From positions 1-52,252 of the forward strand of contig CALUWB010000006.1 in assembly GCA_944324375.1 (NCBI GenBank): 52,252 nt of DNA, written 5' to 3'. A model generated the notes under the pieces. The model searched no databases. It had not been told where the DNA came from and saw only the letters and a list, made by a program, of their open reading frames with translations. Shown here piece by piece: positions 8,880-17,205 of the stretch (position 1 is its first letter; every line of letters begins with the position of its first letter). This DNA is from Candidatus Gastranaerophilales bacterium. GTDB taxonomy: Bacteria > Cyanobacteriota > Vampirovibrionia > Gastranaerophilales > Gastranaerophilaceae. The position numbers were made by a program, and so were the translations under genes.

Positions 8880-10598
8880 CTAACCGCCGAAAGTTTTGAA
8901 ACCAAGTTCTACGTGTTTGTCTACTACCTTCTTAACTGCTTCCATTTCGTTTTGTAAAGCAGATTGCTCAGTTGCTAATTGTTCCATACGTAGTTCTAAG
9001 GTTCTATCTTGCGCCTGTATGATTTCAGTTTTAGCATTAATGTCTGCAATCATTTTTTCATATTGAGCATTTTCGTAGTAATAACGGTTCATTGCATCAT
9101 TATATGCATCTTCATCGGTTACAGTTTGTGTATTCAATGAATATACAACTGAATCATCTTCAAATTTAACGGTTTTGAATCGACCTTCACCATCTGTTTC
9201 TAATAATGCTTTTTGAGTATCTTCTACTTTCTTTTCAATATATGAAGCATTATAATAAGCTAATTTTTCTTGCTGATCATCAATTTCATTATCAACGATA
9301 GATGTTCCTAGTGAGGCATCCAAATCATTTTTAGTGGTGTAGTAAGTTGTACCACCCATTTGGAATTTATAGATTCCACCTTTGTAAATAAGGTCACCGT
9401 TTTCATCCGTTTCAAAACAAGCTGCAAAGTTTTCTGAAGCTTTTGTATCACCGTTAGGTCCTTTCATGTCTTTCATGATTTGATCTAACTCTGCCCAAAC
9501 ATCTTCATCTTCTAAATCTGCTGCTTTTAATTCTGTTAAAGTACAATTACCAACTGCAGAATAATTAGAGAATGTAGGATCATTTGATGGAGTAATATAG
9601 TTAACTTCATTTGGCTCTTTTTTACCTGTTGCTACGTATTTATCATATTTAGCAACCGCATTATCTAAATCAGTTTTAGTAATGAATTTTTTGCCATCTG
9701 TATAATAATCGCCTGTAGCAATACCTTCGCCTTGAGCTTCTCTTATTGCAATTGGTTCTTCAGGATTTGTTGCCCCACCAACACCATAACCAGTTTCAGC
9801 GGCTTTTAGATCATCATCAGTAATTACACGACCATTTTCGTCAACATAGTAATTATTACCTGCAGGATTTTGAATTACAGAATCAATTATGCCTTGCATT
9901 GAAGCATCTGCTGTATCATATTCAACTTTTGTGAATGTTGAACCATCGTATTTGAATGAATTAACTGTATCAGCATTAAATGTTCCGCCACCATCAATAG
10001 CTATATTTTTGAATAAGCCGTTAGTAGATGGTGCATTACCGGCTGCTGCTTGATCAACAAGGATACCATTACCTTTGTTAATAGCTTTTACTTGGTCTTC
10101 TTCTTTGATTGTAACAGGACGGAAGATAGTAGTTGTTCCATCTGATGCTTCAATACCATAAGTTCCGTCAGTATTTTTCCAAGCTTTAGCAACATTCATA
10201 CTTGTATTATCATCTGTTGATGTAGGATCATAAGTAAAGTGGTTTGTTTTTGTTGCTTGAACTTGAGGGTCATTCATTTTCTTTTTAGATCCTGTGTAAA
10301 CTTTTTCATTGTGGTAAGTGGTTACAACATAGTTGTACTCAGAATCTGAATTACCCAATTGATAGTAATTAGATAATACTTCTGTGTTAATACCATCACT
10401 AAATGAATATTGAACAGTAGTAAAATCTGTTGTAGATGGAGGTGTCGGAACACCCATACCCATCATTTGGTTGAATAGGTTAGCCGATTGATTAGCCAAT
10501 GCAACTCTAGCTTGGTTAATCTGTTGTCCTTCGTATTCAACATTACTCTTTCGAGCAGTCAAGGCTATGTACCTAGCCTGAGATGCTGCCATACCCAT
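8880..10598 (-). CDS. MG-x-A-x-SQ signature protein, paralog 1 (572 aa)
   Basis: Starts at MGMAASQARYIALTARKSN. I chose ATG 10598: AGGAGG is 9 nt upstream, whereas ATG 10604 sits almost on the RBS and is absent from paralog 2. Helical N-terminus (~1-50), a central beta-like region (~60-440) rich in D, G, T and Y with YYVDENGRVIT and GGTTYYTTKNDLDASLGTS, then a long helical C-terminus (~480-560, TLELRMEQLATEQSALQNEM) ending KTFGG. No signal peptide. Helical ends around a variable centre recall flagellin or type III filament proteins; that is inference. Closely similar to the 579-aa gene upstream. Confidence 0.85.
   Translation of the reverse strand: MGMAASQARYIALTARKSNVEYEGQQINQARVALANQSANLFNQMMGMGVPTPPSTTDFTTVQYSFSDGINTEVLSNYYQLGNSDSEYNYVVTTYHNEKVYTGSKKKMNDPQVQATKTNHFTYDPTSTDDNTSMNVAKAWKNTDGTYGIEASDGTTTIFRPVTIKEEDQVKAINKGNGILVDQAAAGNAPSTNGLFKNIAIDGGGTFNADTVNSFKYDGSTFTKVEYDTADASMQGIIDSVIQNPAGNNYYVDENGRVITDDDLKAAETGYGVGGATNPEEPIAIREAQGEGIATGDYYTDGKKFITKTDLDNAVAKYDKYVATGKKEPNEVNYITPSNDPTFSNYSAVGNCTLTELKAADLEDEDVWAELDQIMKDMKGPNGDTKASENFAACFETDENGDLIYKGGIYKFQMGGTTYYTTKNDLDASLGTSIVDNEIDDQQEKLAYYNASYIEKKVEDTQKALLETDGEGRFKTVKFEDDSVVYSLNTQTVTDEDAYNDAMNRYYYENAQYEKMIADINAKTEIIQAQDRTLELRMEQLATEQSALQNEMEAVKKVVDKHVELGFKTFGG
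9735..9839. repeat. 105-bp near-identical block shared by the tandem paralogs (copy 1)
   Basis: 104 of 105 bases match 11883-11987; the single difference is T versus G. Flanking sequence of the two genes is clearly more diverged, so this block is a candidate recent gene-conversion tract or a strongly constrained segment. It encodes the PEEPIAIRE and YVDENGRV region. Confidence 0.75.
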
Positions 10599-10760
10599 AA
10601 GCATGTCCTCCTATTTTGTTGTTGTAATGTTTATACTGATTTTTTGTCATACTTTTCCTTCTATACATAAAGTTTGTACATGTTGTCTTTAATGATTTTT
10701 TTATTAAAGTCAACGTCTGAAACCCAATATTTACATGGGTTCTCATGACGTCTAACGACA
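10599..10760 (-). promoter_or_regulatory. Promoter/leader region duplicated upstream of both tandem paralogs
   Basis: About 150 bp upstream of paralog 1 is closely similar to 12759-12910 upstream of paralog 2, including AGGAGGACATGCTT/AGGAGGACACGCTT, TATAAACATTAC, TATAGAAGG and GTTGACTTT. A conserved TTGACT-N16-TAAAGA is a possible promoter, with a long leader of about 95 nt. The leader was therefore copied with the gene and then retained. Confidence 0.5.
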
Positions 10761-10810
10761 AATTCATTGAAAAATGTAACTTATATGAAATAATTTCATC
10801 TGTTTGGAGG

Positions 10811-10849
10811 ATAAAATAAAACGAGATACCTTTTTTAAGATATCTCGTT
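10811..10849 (-). terminator. Rho-independent terminator after paralog 2 and the companion remnant
   Basis: On the minus strand, AACGAGATA pairs with TATCTCGTT (10820-10828 / 10841-10849), with an inner short stem, followed by TTTATTTTAT. It separates the transcript of the 579-aa gene from that of the 572-aa gene. A 102-aa open frame across this region is therefore not a gene. Confidence 0.8.
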
Positions 10850-10877
10850 ATTCTACTTAGTATTATTGAGAAATTAT

Positions 10878-10973
10878 TCAATATATTTTAACAAATGGGA
10901 CGAATAATCAAGCCAGCTGGTATAGGAAGGAACCATAAGCATCTTTTAAGTATTCGCCAAAACAGCAAACCAT
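10878..10973 (-). pseudogene. Remnant of a second Gly/Ala/Ser-rich companion gene
   Basis: On the minus strand this region reads DAYGSFLYQLA-stop-LFVPF. The intact 285-aa gene has EACGGFLYQLASLFAP. The two DNA segments (this one and 8633-8680) match at 36 of 48 bases without gaps, with TGA replacing a serine codon. It lies just downstream of paralog 2, where the intact companion lies relative to paralog 1. Only about 100 bp survives. A short in-frame ATG at 10973 would give a 21-aa peptide; decay is the simpler reading. Confidence 0.6.
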
Positions 10974-11018
10974 AATTGTAATATACTTGTGATTTCTCAA
11001 TTTTAGTTCTAACTATTA

Positions 11019-12758
11019 TTAGCCACCAAATGTCTTGAAGCCTTGTTCTACGTGTTTGTCTACTACCTTCTTAACTGCTTCCATTTCGTTTTGTAAAGCA
11101 GATTGTTCAGTATTCAACTGTTCAAGACGTAGTTCTAGGGTTCTATCTTGAGCCTGAATGATTTCAGTTTTAGCATTAATATCATTTATCATTTTTTCAT
11201 ATTCAGCATTTTCATAATAATACTGATTCATAGCATCATTATATGCCGCTTCATCTGTGACTGTTTCAGCATTTAATGTGTATGTAACTGAGTCATCTTC
11301 AAATTTAACGGTTTTGAATCGACCTTCACCATCAGTTTCTAATAATGCCTTTTGAGTTTCTTCAACTTGTTTTTCAAGATATGAAGCATTGTAATAAGCT
11401 AATTTCCCTTGTTGAACATCAATGCCGTTATCAACAATAGAAGTTCCTAGAGAGGCATCTAAATCATTTTTAGTGGTGTAATAAGTTGTACCACCCATTT
11501 CAAATTTATAAATGCCGCCTTTGTATATTAACTCGCCGTTTTCGTCTGTATCAAAGCAAGCAGCGAAGTTTTCCGAAGCTAATTGGCTGCCATCAGGACC
11601 TTTCATGTCTTTCATGATTTGTTCTAATTCAGTCCATACATCTTCATCTTCAATGTCTTGTTCTTTTAATTCTGTTAAAGTGCAATTACCAACTGCAGTA
11701 TAATTAGAGAATGTTGGATCATTAGATGGAGTAATGTAGTTTACAGAATTAGGCTCTTTTTTACCTGTTGCTTCATATTTCTGATATTTTGCAACTGCAT
11801 TATCAAGATCAGTCTTAGTGATGAATTTTTTACCATCTGTATAATATTTTTGATCACCAGCAGTTTCTAATCCTTGACCTTTAGCTTCTCTTATTGCAAT
11901 TGGTTCTTCAGGATTTGTTGCCCCACCAACACCATAACCAGTTTCAGCGGCTTTTAGATCAGCATCAGTAATTACACGACCATTTTCATCTACATAATAT
12001 ACCTTTGTACCTGGAGTTTGAATTACAGAATCAATTATATCCTTAGTGCCTTCAGGCATGCCTGTACCAGCTGCATTATAAGTAACTTTTTGGAATGTTG
12101 AACCATCATATTTGAATGAATCAACATTATCACCATTGAATGTTCCACCGCCATCAATTGTAATATTTTTAAATAATCCATTAGTTGCTGGGGCATCACC
12201 AGCTGCTGCTTGAGCTTCATAAAGGCCATTACCTTTGTTAATAGCTCTTACTTGGTCTTCTTCTTTAGCTGTAACAGGACGGAATATTGATGTTGAACCG
12301 TCTGTTGGTTGCATACCATAAGTTCCATCGGTATTTTTCCAAGCTTTAGCAACATTCATTTCAGTATTATTATCAGTAGACTGAGGATTATAAGTAAAAT
12401 GATTTGTTTGAGTTGCTTGAACTTGTGGATCATTAAGCATTTTCTTAGATCCTGTGTAAACTTTTTCATTGTGGTAAGTAGTTACAACATAGTTGTACTC
12501 AGAATCAGAATTACCCAATTGATAAAAGTTTGACAATACTTCTGTGTTAACTCCATCACTAAAGGAGTATTGAACAGTAGTAAAATCTGTTGTAGATGGC
12601 GGTGTAGGAACACCCATACCCATCATTTGGTTGAATAAGTTAGCTGACTGATTCGCCAAAGCTAATCTGGCTTGGTTAATCTGTTGCCCTTCGTATTCAA
12701 CATTACTCTTTCGAGCAGTCAAGGCTATATACCTAGCCTGAGATGCTGCCATACCCAT
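11019..12758 (-). CDS. MG-x-A-x-SQ signature protein, paralog 2 (579 aa)
   Basis: Very similar along its whole length to the 572-aa protein: same N-terminus MGMAASQARYIALTARKSN, same central landmarks and same C-terminal coiled coil ending KTFGG. Differences cluster in the centre (~170-310), with small insertions such as AGTGMPEGTK. AGGAGG sits 9 nt before the ATG. It has its own leader and terminator and is transcribed away from fusA. No signal peptide or membrane span. Function unknown; the shared ends and variable centre suggest a surface-exposed or exported polymer, which I cannot prove from sequence. Confidence 0.85.
   Translation of the reverse strand: MGMAASQARYIALTARKSNVEYEGQQINQARLALANQSANLFNQMMGMGVPTPPSTTDFTTVQYSFSDGVNTEVLSNFYQLGNSDSEYNYVVTTYHNEKVYTGSKKMLNDPQVQATQTNHFTYNPQSTDNNTEMNVAKAWKNTDGTYGMQPTDGSTSIFRPVTAKEEDQVRAINKGNGLYEAQAAAGDAPATNGLFKNITIDGGGTFNGDNVDSFKYDGSTFQKVTYNAAGTGMPEGTKDIIDSVIQTPGTKVYYVDENGRVITDADLKAAETGYGVGGATNPEEPIAIREAKGQGLETAGDQKYYTDGKKFITKTDLDNAVAKYQKYEATGKKEPNSVNYITPSNDPTFSNYTAVGNCTLTELKEQDIEDEDVWTELEQIMKDMKGPDGSQLASENFAACFDTDENGELIYKGGIYKFEMGGTTYYTTKNDLDASLGTSIVDNGIDVQQGKLAYYNASYLEKQVEETQKALLETDGEGRFKTVKFEDDSVTYTLNAETVTDEAAYNDAMNQYYYENAEYEKMINDINAKTEIIQAQDRTLELRLEQLNTEQSALQNEMEAVKKVVDKHVEQGFKTFGG
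11883..11987. repeat. 105-bp near-identical block shared by the tandem paralogs (copy 2)
   Basis: Partner of 9735-9839, same orientation, about 2.15 kb apart. Recombination between the copies could also delete one paralog. Confidence 0.75.
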
Positions 12759-13114
12759 AAGCGTGTCCTCCTATTTTGCTGTTTTTGTAATGTTTATACT
12801 GTTTTTTTGTCATACTTTTCCTTCTATACATCAAGTTTGTACATGTTGTCTTTAATGACGTTTTTTCCAAAGTCAACATGATGAAAAGTCAATATTTACA
12901 TGACTTCTCAATACGGCTAACGACATTTTTTTTTCTAAATACAGGGAACTTAAAAAAAAGTACACTAAATAGATGAGATTTAAAATTTAAATTTTTATTT
13001 TTTAAAGAAGATAAAATTAAGAGTTCTTGTAACTAAATTGTGTTTGTGAGACAATTTTGATAAGACTAGTTAATAGTTATATGTATTAGAATATAAATAA
13101 AGGAAAAAACAACT
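12759..13114. other. Divergent intergenic region between paralog 2 and fusA
   Basis: 356 bp without a gene. The left ~150 bp is the duplicated leader of paralog 2. The rest is A/T-rich with homopolymer runs (12926-13010) and ends with the fusA promoter and RBS. I see no riboswitch or small RNA. Confidence 0.6.
13057..13085 (+). promoter_or_regulatory. Candidate sigma-70 promoter of fusA
   Basis: TTGATA (13057-13062), 17-bp spacer, TATGTA (13080-13085), about 30 bp before the ATG. TTGTGA-N17-TAGTTA just upstream is an alternative. Confidence 0.4.
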
Positions 13115-15202
13115 ATGGCAAGAAAGACTCCATTAGCAAAAATTAGAAACATTGGTATTGCCGCTCACATTGATGCTGGTAAAACCACTACAACAGAGCG
13201 TATCTTGTTTTACACAGGAAAAACTCATAAAATTGGTGAAGTTCACGATGGCGCAGCTGTAACTGACTTTATGGAACAAGAACGTGAACGTGGTATTACA
13301 ATCCAATCAGCTGCTGTTACTGCATCTTGGAAAGGACACCAAATTAATATTATTGACACCCCTGGTCACGTTGACTTTACAATTGAAGTAGAACGTTCTC
13401 TTCGTGTATTAGACGGCGTTGTTGCTGTTTTTTGTGCAGTAGGTGGTGTTCAATCTCAATCTGAAACAGTTTGGAGACAAGCTAACAGATATGAAGTTCC
13501 TCGTATGGTATTTGTTAATAAAATGGATAGAACAGGGGCTAACTTCTATCGTGTAGTAGACCAAATCAAAAATAGATTAGGCGCTAATGCTCATCCTATC
13601 AGATTACCTATTGGTGCTGAAGATCAATTTAAAGGCTTAATTGATTTATTTACAATGAAAGCAGAAATTTACACTAATGACTTAGGTACTGATATTAAAG
13701 AAGAAGAAATTCCTGCAGATATGTTAGATGATGCAAAAGCATATAGAGATGCATTAGTTGAAGCTATTGCTGAAACTGATGATGAACTTATGATGAAATA
13801 TTTAGAAGGCGAAGAAATCACTGTTGATGAATTGAAAAAAGGTTTAAGAAAAGCTGTTTGCGATAACAAAATTGTTCCTGTTACTTGTGGTACAGCATTC
13901 AAAAACAAAGGTGTTCAATTATTATTAGATTCAATTGTTGAATTAATGCCTTCACCTGTTGATGTAAAAGCTATTGAAGGGGAATTAGAAGATGGAACAA
14001 GAGTAGAAAGACATTCTTCTGATGAAGAACCATTCTCAGCTTTAGCATTCAAAGTTATGACTGACCCATATGTTGGTCGTTTAACATTCATGAGAATATA
14101 TTCTGGTAAACTTACATCTGGTTCTTATGTTCTTAATGCTACAAATGGTAAAAAAGAACGTATTTCAAGACTTGTTAGAATGTATGCTGATCAAAGACTT
14201 GAAGAAGATGAAGTTTACGCAGGTGATATCTGTGCAGCAGTTGGTTTAAAAGATACAACAACAGGTGATACATTATGTGATGAAAAAGCACCTATTATCT
14301 TAGAAAAAATCAACTTCCCAGAACCAGTTATCTCAGTTGCTATTGAACCAAAAACAAAAGCTGACCAAGATAAAATGGGTATCGCTCTTCAAAAACTTGC
14401 TGAAGAAGATCCATCATTCAGAGTTAAATCTGATACTGAAACAGGTCAAACAATCATTTCTGGTATGGGTGAACTTCACCTTGACATTATCGTTGACCGT
14501 CTATTAAGAGAATTCAAAGTAGATGCTAACGTTGGTAAACCTCAAGTTGCTTACCGTGAAACTATCAGAGGTAATGCTGATCAAGATTCTAAGTTCATTA
14601 GACAATCTGGTGGTAAAGGTCAATATGGTCACGTTAAAATTCAAATTGAACCTGCTGAAGAAAATGCTGGTTTTGTATTTGAAAATAAAATCGTTGGTGG
14701 TGCTATTCCTAAAGAATATATTGAACCTGCAAGAAAAGGTATGGAAGAAGCGCTTGAAGGTGGTATTTTAGCTGGATTCCCAATGATTGACGTTAAAGTT
14801 ACTTTATATGATGGTTCATACCACGAAGTTGACTCTTCTGAAATGGCATTTAAAATTGCTGGTTCTATGGCTATCAAAGAAGGTACAAGAAAAGCAAAAC
14901 CTTGTATTCTTGAACCTATGATGAAAGTAGAAATCGAAGTTCCTGAAGAAAACACTGGTGATATTATCGGTGATATTTCTTCTCGTCGTGGACGTGTTGA
15001 AGGTATGGAAATCATTGAAGGTACTGGAATACAAAAAATCAGAGCATTAGTTCCACTTGCTGAAATGTTCGGATATGCAACTGATATTCGTTCTAAAACT
15101 CAAGGCCGTGGTACTTTCTCTATGGAATTCCAATGCTATGAACAAGTTCCTGCTAATATCGAAAAAGAAATTATTGAAAAATCAGGAGCTGCTAAAGCGT
15201 AA
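13115..15202 (+). CDS. fusA: Elongation factor G
   Basis: 695 aa, normal length. GTPase motifs are intact: AHIDAGKT (17-24), DTPGHVDF (81-88) and NKMD (135-138), followed by domains II to V with the conserved [27 protein letters not shown] and [14 protein letters not shown]. It moves tRNAs and mRNA on the ribosome during elongation, using GTP. Here it stands alone between two signature-family genes, not in the usual rpsL-rpsG-fusA-tuf cluster. Its codon use is a little richer in C-ending codons than its neighbours, as expected for high expression. A strong terminator follows. Confidence 0.98.
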   Translation: MARKTPLAKIRNIGIAAHIDAGKTTTTERILFYTGKTHKIGEVHDGAAVTDFMEQERERGITIQSAAVTASWKGHQINIIDTPGHVDFTIEVERSLRVLDGVVAVFCAVGGVQSQSETVWRQANRYEVPRMVFVNKMDRTGANFYRVVDQIKNRLGANAHPIRLPIGAEDQFKGLIDLFTMKAEIYTNDLGTDIKEEEIPADMLDDAKAYRDALVEAIAETDDELMMKYLEGEEITVDELKKGLRKAVCDNKIVPVTCGTAFKNKGVQLLLDSIVELMPSPVDVKAIEGELEDGTRVERHSSDEEPFSALAFKVMTDPYVGRLTFMRIYSGKLTSGSYVLNATNGKKERISRLVRMYADQRLEEDEVYAGDICAAVGLKDTTTGDTLCDEKAPIILEKINFPEPVISVAIEPKTKADQDKMGIALQKLAEEDPSFRVKSDTETGQTIISGMGELHLDIIVDRLLREFKVDANVGKPQVAYRETIRGNADQDSKFIRQSGGKGQYGHVKIQIEPAEENAGFVFENKIVGGAIPKEYIEPARKGMEEALEGGILAGFPMIDVKVTLYDGSYHEVDSSEMAFKIAGSMAIKEGTRKAKPCILEPMMKVEIEVPEENTGDIIGDISSRRGRVEGMEIIEGTGIQKIRALVPLAEMFGYATDIRSKTQGRGTFSMEFQCYEQVPANIEKEIIEKSGAAKA

Positions 15203-15225
15203 TAACTCTATTTTAGTTATTATAT

Positions 15226-15257
15226 AAAAAAGCCGACAAAAAATTGTCGGCTTTTTT
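15226..15257 (+). terminator. fusA terminator
   Basis: GCCGACAA-AAAA-TTGTCGGC stem-loop followed by six T, with an A-run before it. Confidence 0.92.
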
Positions 15258-15265
15258 AATATAAT

Positions 15266-15289
15266 AAAAAACCGTCTTATATAGACGGC
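15266..15289 (-). terminator. Terminator of the 453-aa signature gene
   Basis: Minus strand: CCGTCT-ATATA-AGACGG followed by TTTTTTATTAT. Confidence 0.8.
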
Positions 15290-15334
15290 ATTAAAAATTT
15301 TTAGGAAATAGGAATTTTAGGAATTTAATCTTCT

Positions 15335-16696
15335 TTACGCATTACCCCATTTAAATGTTGAGGTAATTGCATCTTCTCTTAATTTTTTTACAGAATCAAT
15401 TTCGGTTGTTATTGAATTCAATTCTGATGATAAAGCAGTTATTTCTGAATCCCAATAAGATTCTTTTTCATTTAAATCTGCTCTTGCAGCATCATACCAT
15501 GCAGTAATAGTTTCACGAGCTTGACTATCAGGTTTTTCTACAACATAGTTTTGTGTTTTGAAGTAATCTAACCCTTGAGCTTTTTCATATCCACCAGTTA
15601 CAGGTGTAGCAACATTAACTAATTGATATACTCCTGACTTCAAGCCTTCTTGCAAATTATCAACATTTAAAGCACTTGTATATGCTGAATTACCATTTTC
15701 TTTGAGTTTCCATTCAGTACCAACTAATTCAAAATCTGCAACAACATTACAAGGTGCATCTCCATAACTACCATTAAATGCTGCTGAGAATATTGATCCA
15801 TAGTAACTAAACATTTGACATAACTGACCTGCTCGTGTTGCATTTAATCCAGGAACTAATGATTCATTCCAATACATAGATCCATCTGTTGCAGAAACGT
15901 ATTGATAGCTGTTTGATGCATCTTTTATTATATAGAATACACCATTTTCTAATGAAACTTCTGTTCCTGTTTGACAATTTATTGAACTATAATATTTATA
16001 GCCTGCACCATCATTTTTCCTGTATATTGCAGATCCATTTTTTTGTAAACCATTTCTTAATAGTTCTTGTAATATTTGTAAGCCTAATTTAGGATCTTTT
16101 GTTCCTCCATCTGCTTCCCAAGCTGTTCCATCGTATAATGAATTATATACAGCTAATAAATCAGCAGCTGTTTCAGATGTTCCTAATGGACTTGATGCAT
16201 TTTGAGATCCTGACATTGATTCTAATAAATACTTCATTGCTGTTATAGTTTTAGTTTCTACGGTTTCATTACCCCAATCTGTACTACCATCGGGGAATAC
16301 TTGAGCACCTTCTAAACCTGGAGTATGACCATGGTTTAATGTAGATAAAACTATACCTATCATTGAATCACTTAATATTACACGACCGAAAGCATCAGTT
16401 AAAATCATACTATCTGATGTTTTTCTTTCTATATTTGTACTACTAGTTACAATACCATCAAAATAAGTACCATTATCTGTTCCCATCAAATAGTTATATG
16501 TAACATCTTTATAACCATTTGTTGTAGAATATTGAATTCTTGCATTTTGGAGTTTTGCATAATAAAGTTTAGCTAACTCTGTGGCTTCACGTGTCAACAT
16601 CGTCTTACGCTTTGAGTTAAGCTGTATTTGCATTTCAACATCTGCTTTCCTAGATGTCAATGCCAATAGTCTAACTTGTGATGTAGCTAAACCCAT
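15335..16696 (-). CDS. MG-x-A-x-SQ signature protein under a sigma-28 promoter (453 aa)
   Basis: N-terminus MGLATSQVRLLALTSRKADV matches the signature of the tandem paralogs and of the 113-aa protein. Helical N-terminus (~1-55, basic, with QLNSKRKTML), a beta-like, Tyr/Asn/Gly-rich centre (~60-385), and a helical C-terminus (~395-445) ending TFKWGNA, comparable to KTFGG of the paralogs. No signal peptide. A sigma-28 type promoter (16729-16755) lies about 30 nt before the ATG, with AAGGAG as RBS. FliA normally drives late flagellar genes, so this may be an axial or exported component of a flagellum-like apparatus. That is inference; no known family recognised. Confidence 0.85.
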   Translation of the reverse strand: MGLATSQVRLLALTSRKADVEMQIQLNSKRKTMLTREATELAKLYYAKLQNARIQYSTTNGYKDVTYNYLMGTDNGTYFDGIVTSSTNIERKTSDSMILTDAFGRVILSDSMIGIVLSTLNHGHTPGLEGAQVFPDGSTDWGNETVETKTITAMKYLLESMSGSQNASSPLGTSETAADLLAVYNSLYDGTAWEADGGTKDPKLGLQILQELLRNGLQKNGSAIYRKNDGAGYKYYSSINCQTGTEVSLENGVFYIIKDASNSYQYVSATDGSMYWNESLVPGLNATRAGQLCQMFSYYGSIFSAAFNGSYGDAPCNVVADFELVGTEWKLKENGNSAYTSALNVDNLQEGLKSGVYQLVNVATPVTGGYEKAQGLDYFKTQNYVVEKPDSQARETITAWYDAARADLNEKESYWDSEITALSSELNSITTEIDSVKKLREDAITSTFKWGNA

Positions 16697-16728
16697 TTTT
16701 ACTCCTTTTCCGATTCCTAATATTCTAT

Positions 16729-16755
16729 ATATCGGTATTTTTTTTTAAAACTTTA
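16729..16755 (-). promoter_or_regulatory. Sigma-28 (FliA) type promoter
   Basis: Reading the minus strand: TAAAGTTT (16755-16748), exactly 11 nt, then ACCGATAT (16736-16729). The enterobacterial consensus is TAAAGTTT-N11-GCCGATAA. The predicted start site lies about 25 nt before the ATG of the 453-aa gene. Confidence 0.8.
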
Positions 16756-16789
16756 GATTTTTATTAATACTTGTTACATTTATTTACAT

Positions 16790-16823
16790 AAAAAAAGAAC
16801 GATAATTACTTATCGTTCTTTTT
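16790..16823 (-). terminator. Terminator of the wHTH gene
   Basis: GAACGATAA / TTATCGTTC stem with a 4-nt loop, flanked by A-run and T-run; works on the minus strand after the 73-aa gene and possibly on the plus strand. Confidence 0.85.
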
Positions 16824-16843
16824 CAAAATATTTGCTTCTTTAA

Positions 16844-17065
16844 TTAAACTAATTTTACAGAAACTGATTTTGGTTTTCTTGTATAAGCTAATTTATCTTC
16901 TCTTGATAACCAGCCTAAACCCATAGAAATGAAGTTTTCATCTAAGTCTAAATCTTTTGACATTTTGTTAATTGTTACTTCACCTTTTTCAGCTAAGTAG
17001 TTATAGATTTGACCAGCTGATTCAATAATTTGTTCTTGCATTTCTTTTCTAATTTTTGTAGCCAT
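16844..17065 (-). CDS. Small winged-helix protein (DUF2582 / wHTH_10 type)
   Basis: 73 aa: an N-terminal helix (IRKEMQEQIIESAGQIYNYL), a turn, the helix-turn-helix stretch EVTINKMSKDLDLDENFISM, then GLGWLSREDKL and a beta wing ending VSVKLV. This matches the short winged-helix proteins with the phrase GWLxREDK. They are assumed to bind DNA or act as protein-binding modules; no target is known. The gene is monocistronic with its own terminator. Family call good, function unknown. Confidence 0.8.
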   Translation of the reverse strand: MATKIRKEMQEQIIESAGQIYNYLAEKGEVTINKMSKDLDLDENFISMGLGWLSREDKLAYTRKPKSVSVKLV

Positions 17066-17205
17066 TTTGTGATTCTCCTTATTTGTAAACTTGTTTTGTT
17101 ATCTTATCTGATAACACAAGTATCGTAAGTAAAAAGAAGCCTTAAAACAATCATTATTTAGTATGATTTTTAGTATAACTTTAGTTGGAGAATGATAGTT
17201 AATAA

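Noticed and set aside
10573-10881. 102-aa open frame on the minus strand upstream of paralog 1
   Set aside because: It crosses a clear Rho-independent terminator (10811-10849), the duplicated leader and the RBS and first codons of the next gene in another frame; paralog 2 has no matching frame.
14523-15034. Open frames in other reading frames inside fusA
   Set aside because: They lie wholly in a strongly conserved gene, without RBS or recognisable product.
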